Source: Microcaldota archaeon
GTDB taxonomy: Archaea > Micrarchaeota > Micrarchaeia > Micrarchaeales > Micrarchaeaceae
Direction of reading: 5' to 3'
Assembly (NCBI GenBank): GCA_021811435.1
Contig: JAJZOR010000002.1
Location: 1 to 64,000, forward strand
Length of the DNA: 64,000 bases
Shown: piece by piece, positions 42,331 to 50,764 of the stretch
How the letters are laid out: the number at the start of each line of letters is the position of its first letter
How positions within the stretch are numbered: position 1 is the first letter of the stretch
Translations under genes and position numbers: made by a program
The notes under the pieces: generated by a model
What the model saw: only the letters and a program-made list of their open reading frames with translations
Told to the model about the DNA's origin: nothing
The model's database searches: none

Positions 42331-42339
42331 TTTAAATAC
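42331..42339 (-). promoter_or_regulatory. TATA box for the 42307 gene (leaderless)
   Basis: On the minus strand, GTATTTAAA is centred about 27 bases before the start codon at 42307. Confidence 0.6.
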
Positions 42340-42574
42340 TTTATACAAGTCCTTAATCTTTGCTCCAGGGGACAAAACATGTATACTAGGTTGGATTTTG
42401 CTATTTTGATAAAGGGGCGCACTTTGCGCTTGCAGCGTCATGATGCTTGGCCATTGCAGGTTTATCCGTGATGGATGCACAATTGCCCTTTATTGGCCGG
42501 ATAATGCTGCGCGGCGCGCATTCTGCGAAGGCGAACAATGCAATATTTATTATCTGTCATCAAAATTACGTTGT

Positions 42575-42647
42575 GGCCTTAGTGGTGTAACGGCTCGCAC
42601 AGGAGGCTGTGGACCTCCCGGACCGGGTCCGACTCCCGGCTAAGGCC
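42575..42647 (+). tRNA. tRNA-His(GTG)
   Basis: GCCTTAG pairs with CTAAGGC, with an encoded extra G at 42575 opposite discriminator C at 42647, as required for tRNA-His. The anticodon arm is GGAGG-CTGTGGA-CCTCC with GTG. The T loop is TCCGACT, so position 55 is C instead of the nearly universal U. A TATA-like AATATTTATTA lies about 27 bases upstream. Confidence 0.92.
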
Positions 42648-42829
42648 TTAATTATTATCTGGTTGCCGCGGATGCGGCTTTACGCAGCCCGTTGGACGCG
42701 CAGTGGATTCAATGCGCGGATTTTTCCAGCATAATGCTTATTTTGCCCACGGCTTGCTTCAACATCGAATCGTTGGCGGAAAGAGAAATGCACGCATGCT
42801 GCCGGTAAGCCGCCAGCACCGCAGCGTAG

Positions 42830-42997
42830 CAGGGGCAGACGGAATATGATTACTATATCGGGTCCTCGCCTGGCCAACCGATAAACCTGCAATGGATTGG
42901 AAGCTCAACAAATTCCTTCCTAAACAATACAGTCGATAATCTCGCTGGCACTACTTTGACCGTAACGAGTATGATTATAGGCTTGGGGAACTGCTAA
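42830..42997 (+). pseudogene. fragment of a secreted/surface protein (3' end)
   Basis: An open frame without start codon reads EYDYYIGSSPGQPINLQWIG and continues TNSFLNNTVDNLAGTTLTVT to a stop. Composition (Ser, Thr, Asn, sequon NNT) is that of the surface proteins in this window. Upstream is a stop in the same frame, so only the C-terminal part remains. Confidence 0.45.
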
Positions 42998-43155
42998 AAA
43001 CCGCTCCGACAAAATGGGAGAACTTCATCAGACCGACAAACTACATGATGAGATTCGGTGGCGAATGGTTCACTTTCCTAGAATATGGATATGCGAATCC
43101 GGTAAGTGATCTGGAGGATAGATCATTAAGGCATGTGGTCATGAAGGGGGGGTGA
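42940..43155 (+). pseudogene. fragment of an unidentified protein
   Basis: A second frame, without start, reads YFDRNEYDYRLGELLKTAPT, continues KWENFIRPTNYMMRFGGEWF and ends at TGA 43153. It is aromatic-rich and protein-like but not recognised. It overlaps the previous fragment in another frame, so at most one of the two is a true relic at each position. Confidence 0.35.
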
Positions 43156-43222
43156 GTCAGCATACCTGAGGGCAGGGCAGCATGGACAGTTATGCGGTGC
43201 AGGCATCGTTGTACATGAATCG

Positions 43223-43317
43223 AAAGTCCGAGGAGAGGATTACATGTAGAATCTGCTGAATATCATAAAATCGGAGGTTCTCCAGACACAGTGCAAATCT
43301 TGAACCCTTAATACATG
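43223..43317 (+). repeat. degenerate dispersed repeat, copy B
   Basis: Aligned to 7788-7880; shares the 18-base core ATATCATAAAATCGGAGG and flanks. It lies in the decayed region just before the RqcH C-half. Confidence 0.6.
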
Positions 43318-43370
43318 TGGCGCAGGGCTATTTCCAGCGCATTGGATGGCTAGTCGCACTGGATCGCGGC

Positions 43371-44171
43371 CTAATCAGAGGCATCGATCTTGAACGTACC
43401 CGCAGGAAGCAGTTGCATTATGAAGTCTATGTCGTTGAAATCTAGGCGCCTGGCTACCTGCTTGGCCGCGTCTGATTTTTTAACTGGTCCCTGGGTCACG
43501 ATGGCGTACTTTGTGCGCGCCCTTGCGGCCTCCGCCATGCGCTGCAGCGAAAGCATAGGCATCGCCTTCGGTCTCGAGCCTTCCTCCATAGCTATAACAA
43601 GCGAGACGGGAACGTCCCTAAACCATTCGCGTTCTCCTTTGAGCAGGAAACTACCTGTGCCGAGCGACCCTTTGGCAGTCGACTTGCTGACCTGTTCCCT
43701 GCGCATCGCGTACACGTCAACGCTCTTCAGCATGCGCTCCCATGTGCTTGAGTAGCATGCGGCGAACTGCGCAACCTCCTCCTTTATTTCTGCGCTCGCG
43801 CTGGCACCGTCCTTCAGTATAGTGACAGGCGCGCCGAATATGTCGGCGTGGAAGAACAGATCGTTATCCTCGAAGTACTTGGAATTCAGCACCTCGTTCT
43901 GCTTTGCGTCCCTGCCGCCTATAACCAGCATGCCGTTGCTTGTCATGAACCAATGGAACTTCTCGTACCACTCTTTCTTGTAGTTTATCACGACCTTGCG
44001 CTCCTTGGTCTGCGCCGCCTGGACGCTTTCTAGTTCCTTTGCGAGCTTTTGCTGGAGCTCTTTTACAGCTTTTTCCGCGCCGGCCCTCTTCAGCAGCAGT
44101 TTCTTCGACCTTGCGTAGTACTCATTGCCATTTTCCTGCGCGCTCTTGGTGAAGTCGATTTTTATTTTCAT
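43371..44171 (-). CDS. RqcH/NEMF C-terminal half (coiled coil, NFACT-R)
   Basis: This 266-residue protein begins exactly where the N-half ends: IDFTKSAQENGNEYYARSKK and the second coiled-coil helix (about 20-60), followed by NFACT-R (about 66-190) with WYEKFHWFMTSNGMLVIGGR, FFHADIFGAPVTIL and REQVSKSTAKGSLGTGSF. The C-terminal part (200-266) is basic. In intact RqcH this half contacts the large ribosomal subunit. Its ATG overlaps the SecE stop (ATGA), so it is translated with SecE. It should associate with the product of 22645-23769 through the coiled coil. Confidence 0.88.
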   Translation of the reverse strand: MKIKIDFTKSAQENGNEYYARSKKLLLKRAGAEKAVKELQQKLAKELESVQAAQTKERKVVINYKKEWYEKFHWFMTSNGMLVIGGRDAKQNEVLNSKYFEDNDLFFHADIFGAPVTILKDGASASAEIKEEVAQFAACYSSTWERMLKSVDVYAMRREQVSKSTAKGSLGTGSFLLKGEREWFRDVPVSLVIAMEEGSRPKAMPMLSLQRMAEAARARTKYAIVTQGPVKKSDAAKQVARRLDFNDIDFIMQLLPAGTFKIDASD

Positions 44172-44380
44172 GGCAACCCGATCAGTGACAGCGAGCCGGT
44201 CTCTATTAGGGATGCCACTATCGCTATTGACAGGCCCAGGAGGCCTATCAGGATTATGCCCAGTATTATTATCCTCGCGCTCTTGTTGAATTCCTCGTTG
44301 CTGGGCTTGTAGCTTATGTTCAAGACGTGGCTTGCATTGTCAAGGAATGCGTTTATTCTCTTCGCTATGTCGAAATCCAT
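44168..44380 (-). CDS. secE: preprotein translocase subunit SecE
   Basis: This 70-residue protein is SecE/Sec61-gamma, the small clamp subunit of the translocon. It has an amphipathic segment RINAFLDNASHVLNISYKPS, the conserved KPSNEEF turn and one membrane helix (about 36-60, IIILGIILIGLLGLSIAIVA). I chose the ATG at 44380: the minus-strand box AATTTATAAA (44401-44410) lies 27 bases upstream, so the mRNA is leaderless. It is coupled to the RqcH C-half. Confidence 0.88.
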   Translation of the reverse strand: MDFDIAKRINAFLDNASHVLNISYKPSNEEFNKSARIIILGIILIGLLGLSIAIVASLIETGSLSLIGLP

Positions 44381-44400
44381 ATCATGCACGCTATCCAATC

Positions 44401-44410
44401 TTTATAAATT
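44401..44410 (-). promoter_or_regulatory. TATA box for secE (leaderless)
   Basis: On the minus strand AATTTATAAA is about 27 bases before the ATG at 44380. This promoter would also transcribe the RqcH C-half. Confidence 0.6.
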
Positions 44411-44498
44411 CTAATTCTTATAGATATTACTGTATAAATAAGTTGTTGTGCGTGAATGCGTAAATCGGCATTTTGCAAGCGCACACGTTGATGATGCT

Positions 44499-45647
44499 AT
44501 GCAGAAACACAGCGCGGTAGTGATTCATTTCGGCGAGATATGGCTCAAGGGCAAGAACAGGTCGTCTTTCGTGAATCGCCTGCTGGGGAATGTGAAGCGC
44601 GCTCTTGATGGGGAGAGTTACTCCAGGCTTGCGAACGAGAGGGACAGGTTCATGCTTTACCTCAACGATGAATCTGACGTCGCAAGCATAACAGAGAAGC
44701 TGAGATACGTGTTCGGGGTCGAATGGTTCGCTCCGGTAGTCTTCGCAGAAAACGACATCGGAAGCATACTCTCAACCGCGAATAAGCTGGTCCGGAAGGG
44801 CGCTAAGGTGAGGATAGTTGCGCACAGATCATACAAGGGCGTGGATTTCAACTCGATAGAGCTTGTAAGGGCCTTCATAGAACGCTCGGATACCGTGCCT
44901 TTCCTTATGGACAAGGAGGCTGACGACGGCTTGTTCATAAACGTGACCCAGGGCGGCACGATCATGCACACCGATAGGATAAGAGGCCCGGGGGGGCTGC
45001 CGGTGGGCTGCTCGGGCAAGGCGGTCATACTATTCTCCGGCGGGATAGACTCCCCGGTAGCCGCGTATTACGCAATGAAGCGCGGCCTCTTCCCGATATA
45101 CGTGCATGTGCACGCCCTGCAATCCAACGACGCAGTCGATGACACAAAGATAGGCAAGATCATGGCCTTGCTTTCCAGGTACTGCAGGGACTACGTATCG
45201 TACTACGTGCCTGCGCACGTGTTCCAGGCAAAGGCGATGAAGACGCCGAGCAAGTACGAGCTTGTGCTGTTCAAGAGGTTCCTTATCAGGCTTTCTGAGA
45301 GGATAGCAAAAGCCGAAGGCGCGTCGACAATAGTCACGGGCGAGGGACTCAGCCAGGTGGCCTCGCAGACAGTGAAGAACCTCACCGCTTCGGAACGCGG
45401 AAGCAAGCTTTTCATAATGAGGCCGCTTATAGGATTCGACAAAAACGAGATCGTCGAGAGGGCCATGCATATAGGCACATTTGACCTGTCCAAGGGCAAG
45501 TACAGGGACGTCTGCTCTTTCAACGCGGTAAATCCTTCGACAGGAGCCGACGCGAAGGTTATAGACGAGCTTTACAGCAAGGCTGGCATCGGCAAGGCTG
45601 TAACGGAGTCCGTAAAGCGGTCTAAACGAAACATTAGCCGGTTATGA
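44499..45647 (+). CDS. thiI: tRNA 4-thiouridine synthetase ThiI
   Basis: This 382-residue enzyme activates tRNA uridine 8 for thiolation. It has the ferredoxin-like N-terminus (VVIHFGEIWLKGKNRSSFVN), a THUMP domain (about 60-165) and the PP-loop ATP-pyrophosphatase domain with ILFSGGIDSPVAAY. The rhodanese domain of bacterial ThiI is absent, as in many archaea. I chose ATG 44499 from the family start; a GTG at 44448 would add 17 unlike residues. It overlaps the 3' end of the convergent RIO1 gene by 14 bases. Confidence 0.93.
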   Translation: MQKHSAVVIHFGEIWLKGKNRSSFVNRLLGNVKRALDGESYSRLANERDRFMLYLNDESDVASITEKLRYVFGVEWFAPVVFAENDIGSILSTANKLVRKGAKVRIVAHRSYKGVDFNSIELVRAFIERSDTVPFLMDKEADDGLFINVTQGGTIMHTDRIRGPGGLPVGCSGKAVILFSGGIDSPVAAYYAMKRGLFPIYVHVHALQSNDAVDDTKIGKIMALLSRYCRDYVSYYVPAHVFQAKAMKTPSKYELVLFKRFLIRLSERIAKAEGASTIVTGEGLSQVASQTVKNLTASERGSKLFIMRPLIGFDKNEIVERAMHIGTFDLSKGKYRDVCSFNAVNPSTGADAKVIDELYSKAGIGKAVTESVKRSKRNISRL

Positions 45648-46398
45648 GACTGAGCGCATCATCCAGGCCGATGCGGATGCCGTACCTCTTGTCGAAGTAC
45701 TGCAGTATGTTGGCCGTGTCGCGCCTCAGGAATTCCATCGCCTTTGGGTGCTTGACCGAGACCGCCTGCCCGAAGTCTATGAAGAAGGGCTTGCCGCGGT
45801 GCACCAGTATGTTGTACTCGCTGATGTCCGCATGCACCAGTTCGCCGGCATACAGCTTCTTCATGTCGCTGAGTATTGAGTCCAGCATCGCCTCGGGGCG
45901 TTTGACCCCGGCCTTGTACAGCGGCGGCGCGGGGGTGCCGCTGCCGTCCCCTATGAACTCCATGGCGAGTATGTTCCCATTGGACATGAACGGCTTTGGG
46001 GCCCTTACGCCGCATTTCTCAGCGACCAGGAGGTTGCCGAACTCCTTCCTGCACCAGACGTTTATTATGCCGGCCTTGCTGCCGGTTATACCGCTGAATC
46101 TTGGGTCGCCGATTATGTAATCTGACATGTTGACGAAAAGGGAGGTCTCTATCCTGAAGAACTTGAGTATTACGAACTTGTAGTCATCTGCCAGCCCGGC
46201 GCCGGCAGATGCTATGTATATGTCGGATTCCTTGCCGCTTGCGGTCCTGAACTCCAGCCTGGAGATTATGCCCTTGTTGAAGAACTTACTGAGGTATATC
46301 ATTGTCCTGGTGTCGAATCCTTCGTCTACCTTCTTCTGCTCCCTCAACATGAAGTCCTCCCTCAGCGGAGCCTTCCTCCTGCCCAGCCTCCTAGCCAT
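45634..46398 (-). CDS. rio1: RIO1-type atypical serine kinase
   Basis: This 254-residue kinase is needed for maturation of the small ribosomal subunit. Kinase parts are GKESDIYIASAG (flexible loop and nucleotide binding), Lys in FVILKFFRIETSLF, the catalytic ELVHADISEYNILVH and metal-binding PFFIDFGQAVSVKHP. STSF-like SLFVNMSDYI marks RIO1 rather than RIO2. Confidence 0.95.
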   Translation of the reverse strand: MARRLGRRKAPLREDFMLREQKKVDEGFDTRTMIYLSKFFNKGIISRLEFRTASGKESDIYIASAGAGLADDYKFVILKFFRIETSLFVNMSDYIIGDPRFSGITGSKAGIINVWCRKEFGNLLVAEKCGVRAPKPFMSNGNILAMEFIGDGSGTPAPPLYKAGVKRPEAMLDSILSDMKKLYAGELVHADISEYNILVHRGKPFFIDFGQAVSVKHPKAMEFLRRDTANILQYFDKRYGIRIGLDDALSLITG

Positions 46399-46514
46399 AA
46401 AACCATTTTCAAAACGTTGAGGCGCGCATGGCGGCCCATGATATAGAAATGCGAAGGTCTAATCGCATCAGCAGATTTTTAAGCTTTGCATCATATATAG
46501 CTTAAGGTGCCTAT

Positions 46515-46790
46515 ATGGCTGGGAGGAAAACTGCAGGAACTGGCGACTTTGGCGCGTATTATGAGCACAAACTGGATTACATGGTGAAGAATTCCGGATG
46601 GGAGATATTCAAGTCCATATACTGGAGCGTATTCGTATTCATAATGGGCGCGATACTCTTCTCTTTCGTGCCGAATCCGTTCCCAGAAACGCAGTTCGCC
46701 GGCCTCGCAGTAATGGTGTTCGCGATGTTCTACCTGGTCTACGGCTTTGCGGTATCGATGCACTTCAGGATGATGAGGGCGCGCTCCTGA
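46515..46790 (+). CDS. small membrane protein, two helices
   Basis: This 91-residue protein has two predicted membrane helices (about 36-54, YWSVFVFIMGAILFSF, and 61-82, FAGLAVMVFAMFYLVYGFAV). AGGTG lies about 6 bases before the ATG. I do not recognise it. It precedes secF on the same strand by about 110 bases, so it may be related to the translocation machinery. Confidence 0.65.
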   Translation: MAGRKTAGTGDFGAYYEHKLDYMVKNSGWEIFKSIYWSVFVFIMGAILFSFVPNPFPETQFAGLAVMVFAMFYLVYGFAVSMHFRMMRARS

Positions 46791-46904
46791 TAGCGCGCGG
46801 CGCGATTGGGTCGGCACCGCGCGGCGCCCGGCTTTGCCAATTCTTAAATACATTTCGCGCCAAAAGGTTATGGAAAGTCCAGGTACAAGCATACGCTGAT
46901 TTTG

Positions 46905-48065
46905 ATGGGGATACCCAATTTTTACCAGTCTAAAAATTACAGGCTATTGATAATAGTGCCGCTGCTGCTTATGGCGGCGGGGTTCTACTTCATACCCCAC
47001 ATACAGCTAGACAGCTCGCTCAAGGGAGGCGTGCAGATAGAGATCCAGACCAGCGCACCTGTGAACCAGAGCCTTATAGTATCAAGGCTGGACTCCGCCA
47101 TGCCCGGGGCGCAGGCGAGCGTAGAGACAGCGACCTCCGGTATAACCATAACTGTAGCAGCCAACACGAGCCTCACTGATGGCCAGGACGGACTGATACA
47201 GCTGTCAAACATAAGCAGCAACTATTCTAGGGCATCGGCACTGATGGCGGAATACCAAGCAGTACTCAGATCGCAGCCGAACAACGACACGGTCAAGGCT
47301 GCGCTGAGCGGCGCGGAAAGCAACCAGAGCGCCTATCTCTCTGCGATGATTGCGGCGTATTCTGCGGAGCTTGTCACGCTGCGGCCCCTCCTCAACTCGT
47401 CCGCCTCATACACATACAACGCGAGCGACCCGCTTGGCATGATGGCATCCGCGAAAAGCGCTTATACAGCGGCCGAGGCGAGATACCAGAATTCGCTAAA
47501 CAGCGTGATAGAGAGCGTGCTGCCCGGCAGCGCGCCCGCGTACAGCACTACGACCCCGGAGGAAGGATCTTATTTCCTGGGCCAGATGCTGGACATAATA
47601 ATTGTAGCGTTCGTCCTTGTCGCTATAGCGGTGTTCTTCGTTTTCAGGACGCCTGTGCCATCTTTCACTGTGGTTTTCGGCGCGGCGAATGACATAATAG
47701 TGGCATTGGGCGCCATGGGACTTTTCGGGATCCCGCTGGGCATAGCATCGATAGGAGGGCTTCTCATGCTGATAGGATACGCGATAGACACGGACCTGCT
47801 CTCATCGATAAGGGTGCTCAAGAGGGGCGAGGGCACGCCGCAGGAGAGGGCCTTCGCTACGATGAAGACCGGGGTGACGATGACGTCCACCGCAATCATA
47901 TCCTTCGGGATACTTTTCGTGGTGGCTTACGTGGCTTTCATACCGACTTACTTCGAGATATCCGGGGTGGTGCTTGCAGGCCTTGTGGGCGACATATTCA
48001 CCACATGGTTCGGCAACACTCCGATGACGCTTTGGTATAAACTCAGGAAGGAGATGCGCAGATGA
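46905..48065 (+). CDS. secF: protein export membrane protein SecF
   Basis: This 386-residue protein has one N-terminal membrane helix, a long external loop (about 45-220, with HIQLDSSLKGGVQIEIQ) and five C-terminal helices containing FGAANDIIVALGAMGLFGI and LIGYAIDTDLLSSIR. It is the SecF subunit of the SecDF complex that helps proteins leave the translocon. The external loop carries many N-x-S/T sequons. I chose ATG 46905. Its stop overlaps the start of secD. Confidence 0.92.
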   Translation: MGIPNFYQSKNYRLLIIVPLLLMAAGFYFIPHIQLDSSLKGGVQIEIQTSAPVNQSLIVSRLDSAMPGAQASVETATSGITITVAANTSLTDGQDGLIQLSNISSNYSRASALMAEYQAVLRSQPNNDTVKAALSGAESNQSAYLSAMIAAYSAELVTLRPLLNSSASYTYNASDPLGMMASAKSAYTAAEARYQNSLNSVIESVLPGSAPAYSTTTPEEGSYFLGQMLDIIIVAFVLVAIAVFFVFRTPVPSFTVVFGAANDIIVALGAMGLFGIPLGIASIGGLLMLIGYAIDTDLLSSIRVLKRGEGTPQERAFATMKTGVTMTSTAIISFGILFVVAYVAFIPTYFEISGVVLAGLVGDIFTTWFGNTPMTLWYKLRKEMRR

Positions 48066-49639
48066 CCAGCATAAAGGATTACGTTATTGACAGAAGGATA
48101 CTCACGCTACTATTCATAGTAGCACTGCTCGGTGCGCTGGATGCGGCCTACGGGCTGCATTTCGGGATAGAGTTCGCCGGAGGCACCATGATACCACTTA
48201 CGCTGCAGCAGCCGGCAAATGCAACCGCTATGGCGGAGCTGATATCCGCACTTCAGCAGAGGGTCTCGACGTTCGGTCTCAAACAGGTCATAGTCGAGGG
48301 CATAGGCACCTCGCAGATTCAGATAACCGTGCCGACCGTGTCGAACAGCAACATAAACCAGACGATAGGGATAATAGAGAGCCAAGGCTCGTTTGTAGGC
48401 GTGGTCGGCGGCCTCGAGGCGATAAACGGCTCTGGGATACTCAAGGACAGCATAGGTTACGGGCTGCCTACCCTCACGAACAACTCGTATACCTGGTCGG
48501 TGCAATTCTTCGTGACGCAGCAAGGCGCCAACTATTTCGCGAAGCAGGCGTTCGGCCAGGCCAACCAGCCGATGTACATGTTCCTGGACAGACCGTCAAA
48601 AGCAGCGATACTGCTCAATGCGTCGATCCTGGGCAACTCCACCGCAGGGATAGGCGCGTCGGAGGCCCTGGCCGCGATGCAGAAGGCGCTGACGTTCGGG
48701 AACTCGACGATACCGGTCATAACGGTATCGAACAACAACTACAGCATCGCCAATGCGAAGAGCTTCTTCCTGGCAGGGGCGAGGAGGTACAAGGACGTGT
48801 TCGCCAGCTACAACATAAACTCCAGCCTGGTGGCATGGATGCAGCAGCACAACTATACCGTAAAGCTGGAGAGCGCAGCGAACATGACGCCTTCGTACGG
48901 CAAGATCAGCATAAACCAGTCGCAGGTGGAAACGTGGCCGCTTGTGGGCCTGCTCTCGTCGCCGGTGCTCAGCCCGTCGATAACGAACGGCAACATAAGC
49001 AGCGAGTACCAGATTTCGGGCGCCGCGCCTCTCAGCCTTTCGCCGGCGCGGAAGCTGGCCTATGCCACCAACCAGTCCAAGACAATAGCCAGCATACTGA
49101 GCGGCGGCGCGCTGCCGATACAGGTCATACCTGGCACGCCAGGTCCTGTGCCTGCTACGCTGGGAAGCCATTTCCTCTACATAAGCGTGATAACCGGCGT
49201 AATAGCCGTGATATTCGTGTCGCTGTTCATAATGTTCAGGTACAAGAAGCTGTTCCTAGTGGTCCCGATACTATTTACCACGCTCATTGAGCTCTTCATA
49301 ATAGTCTCATTCATAGGCCTTGTCGGTACGATAGACCTCGCGGCCGTAGCCGGCATGATAGCGGTGGTCGGTACCGGGGTGGACGCACAGATAATAATAA
49401 CGGACGAGGTGCTCGCGGCGCATGGCGAGCACACATCGGCGCACACCCTGCTCGGCAACGCCTTCTACATAGTATACGCCGACGCCGCGCTTCTGGTGAT
49501 AGCGATGATGCCGCTGTTTTTCTCGACATCACTGGTAAGCGTGATAGGCTTCTCAGAGTCCACGATAATAGGCGCCATGCTTGGCATATTCGTGACAAGG
49601 CCGGCTTACGGCGCCATAATAAGCAAGCGCTACAAGTGA
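48062..49639 (+). CDS. secD: protein export membrane protein SecD
   Basis: This 525-residue SecD partner has FGIEFAGGTMIPLTL near the start, a large external domain (about 40-365) and helices with TIDLAAVAGMIAVVGTGVDA and VIGFSESTIIGAMLGIFVTR. The SecF-SecD order is the archaeal one. The start overlaps secF by 4 bases, so they are translated together. The last codons (AAGTGATTGGTG) form the link to the NMD3 gene. Confidence 0.94.
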   Translation: MTSIKDYVIDRRILTLLFIVALLGALDAAYGLHFGIEFAGGTMIPLTLQQPANATAMAELISALQQRVSTFGLKQVIVEGIGTSQIQITVPTVSNSNINQTIGIIESQGSFVGVVGGLEAINGSGILKDSIGYGLPTLTNNSYTWSVQFFVTQQGANYFAKQAFGQANQPMYMFLDRPSKAAILLNASILGNSTAGIGASEALAAMQKALTFGNSTIPVITVSNNNYSIANAKSFFLAGARRYKDVFASYNINSSLVAWMQQHNYTVKLESAANMTPSYGKISINQSQVETWPLVGLLSSPVLSPSITNGNISSEYQISGAAPLSLSPARKLAYATNQSKTIASILSGGALPIQVIPGTPGPVPATLGSHFLYISVITGVIAVIFVSLFIMFRYKKLFLVVPILFTTLIELFIIVSFIGLVGTIDLAAVAGMIAVVGTGVDAQIIITDEVLAAHGEHTSAHTLLGNAFYIVYADAALLVIAMMPLFFSTSLVSVIGFSESTIIGAMLGIFVTRPAYGAIISKRYK

Positions 49640-49642
49640 TTG

Positions 49643-50290
49643 GTGAGTCTAATAATCAAGTACTGCCCCGTATGTAACAGGTCAAGCGACCAGGCGCGTT
49701 TCGTAGGCGAGTTCTGCGAATTCTGCGTGATAGACAAGGTCAGGCAGAATGCGCCTACGCATGCAGCAGTTTCGCAGTGCAGGGGGTGCCTTAGGATAAG
49801 GACCAGGGAGGGCTACAAGAAGCCCAGCAACGAATCGATGGCCTCTGCGATAAGCGCATCGGTCAAAGGCAAATTCAAGATCGATGTGATGGGGTTCACG
49901 GAAAAGCACGCCGATGTCAATCTGACCTACGAGACGGACGGCGGCAGCGTGACGTTCGAGAGCGGGATGGAGCTTAAGAGGACTCATGAGATGTGCACTG
50001 AATGCTTCAGAAGGCGGTCCGGATATTTCGAAGCGACAGTGCAACTGCGCGGCAACCCGGAGAGGATAGAATCGATGCTCAGGAAGCTCACCAGGTATGT
50101 GGAGCGCAGGAAGGCCTTCGTCACGAAGGTGGAGAGCGTCACGAACGGGATAGACGTGTACACCAGCGACAAGCTGATAACTTCCGGATTCTTCAAGGAC
50201 TACGAGTTGAAGCCCGGGCGCTCGTACACGCTCTACGGGCTGAAGCACGGCAACAAGCTTTACAGGAACACGTACCTGCTAAGGCTGTAG
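49643..50290 (+). CDS. NMD3-family ribosome export/biogenesis factor
   Basis: This 215-residue protein is archaeal NMD3, which binds the large ribosomal subunit. It has zinc-binding CxxC pairs: YCPVCNRSS, FCEFCVID, CRGCLRIR and CTECFRRR. The rest forms strands typical of the family. I chose GTG 49643, directly after the secD stop, with GTGAT as Shine-Dalgarno. Clustering with secDF suggests co-expression of ribosome assembly and export machinery. Confidence 0.9.
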   Translation: MSLIIKYCPVCNRSSDQARFVGEFCEFCVIDKVRQNAPTHAAVSQCRGCLRIRTREGYKKPSNESMASAISASVKGKFKIDVMGFTEKHADVNLTYETDGGSVTFESGMELKRTHEMCTECFRRRSGYFEATVQLRGNPERIESMLRKLTRYVERRKAFVTKVESVTNGIDVYTSDKLITSGFFKDYELKPGRSYTLYGLKHGNKLYRNTYLLRL

Positions 50291-50295
50291 CATTC

Positions 50296-50754
50296 TCAGG
50301 AATAGCTGGTTATGTACACGCATGGTATGGGCGGATTGGGCGGCGGGCATGTCTGCTGCGCGCTCACGTTGACAAGATATGAGCCGCTCGGTGTTATCTC
50401 GCCCAAGTAGCCGCTGACGTTGACAGGCGAATACGCAGTGACGTAGCTCGCACCGGCGTTCGTATTCACGACGAATATTATCGCGTGGCCCACTATGTTG
50501 TCGATGCCGCCCACTGATATGTTCTTGACGTTAGGCGGCACCTGTATCAGCACGAGCTGCTTGGCTGGATAGCCCTGCGAACCGACCGAACTCGCTATGC
50601 TGACAAGCTTGGTCGCGGCGGCCTGGGCCTCGGTGGTGGAAAGCGTTGACGTGGATGAGGCTATCTGCATGAAGGCGAGTACTACTATGGGAAGCAGGAC
50701 TGCCAAGCCGAACGATAGGGTTATGAGCAGCTCCATGCTCGACTGTCCGCGCAT
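50296..50754 (-). CDS. class III signal peptide pilin-like protein
   Basis: This 152-residue protein begins MRGQSSMELLITLSFGLAVL, with a short basic start, the QSSMEL motif and a hydrophobic helix. This is the class III signal peptide of archaeal type IV pilin-like proteins, cut by a prepilin peptidase. The outer domain ends in a Cys-Pro-rich loop (TCPPPNPPIPCVY) that probably forms a disulfide. I chose ATG 50754; longer starts would put a polar stretch in front of the signal. It follows the CBS gene by 10 bases. Confidence 0.82.
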   Translation of the reverse strand: MRGQSSMELLITLSFGLAVLLPIVVLAFMQIASSTSTLSTTEAQAAATKLVSIASSVGSQGYPAKQLVLIQVPPNVKNISVGGIDNIVGHAIIFVVNTNAGASYVTAYSPVNVSGYLGEITPSGSYLVNVSAQQTCPPPNPPIPCVYITSYS

Positions 50755-50764
50755 GGGATACGGC

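Larger units (their letters stand above)
42648..43370. other. decayed coding region
   Basis: Roughly 720 bases without an intact gene. It contains two overlapping open frames without starts that read like the ends of real proteins (42830-42997 and 42940-43155) and copy B of the dispersed repeat (43223-43317). Confidence 0.6.
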
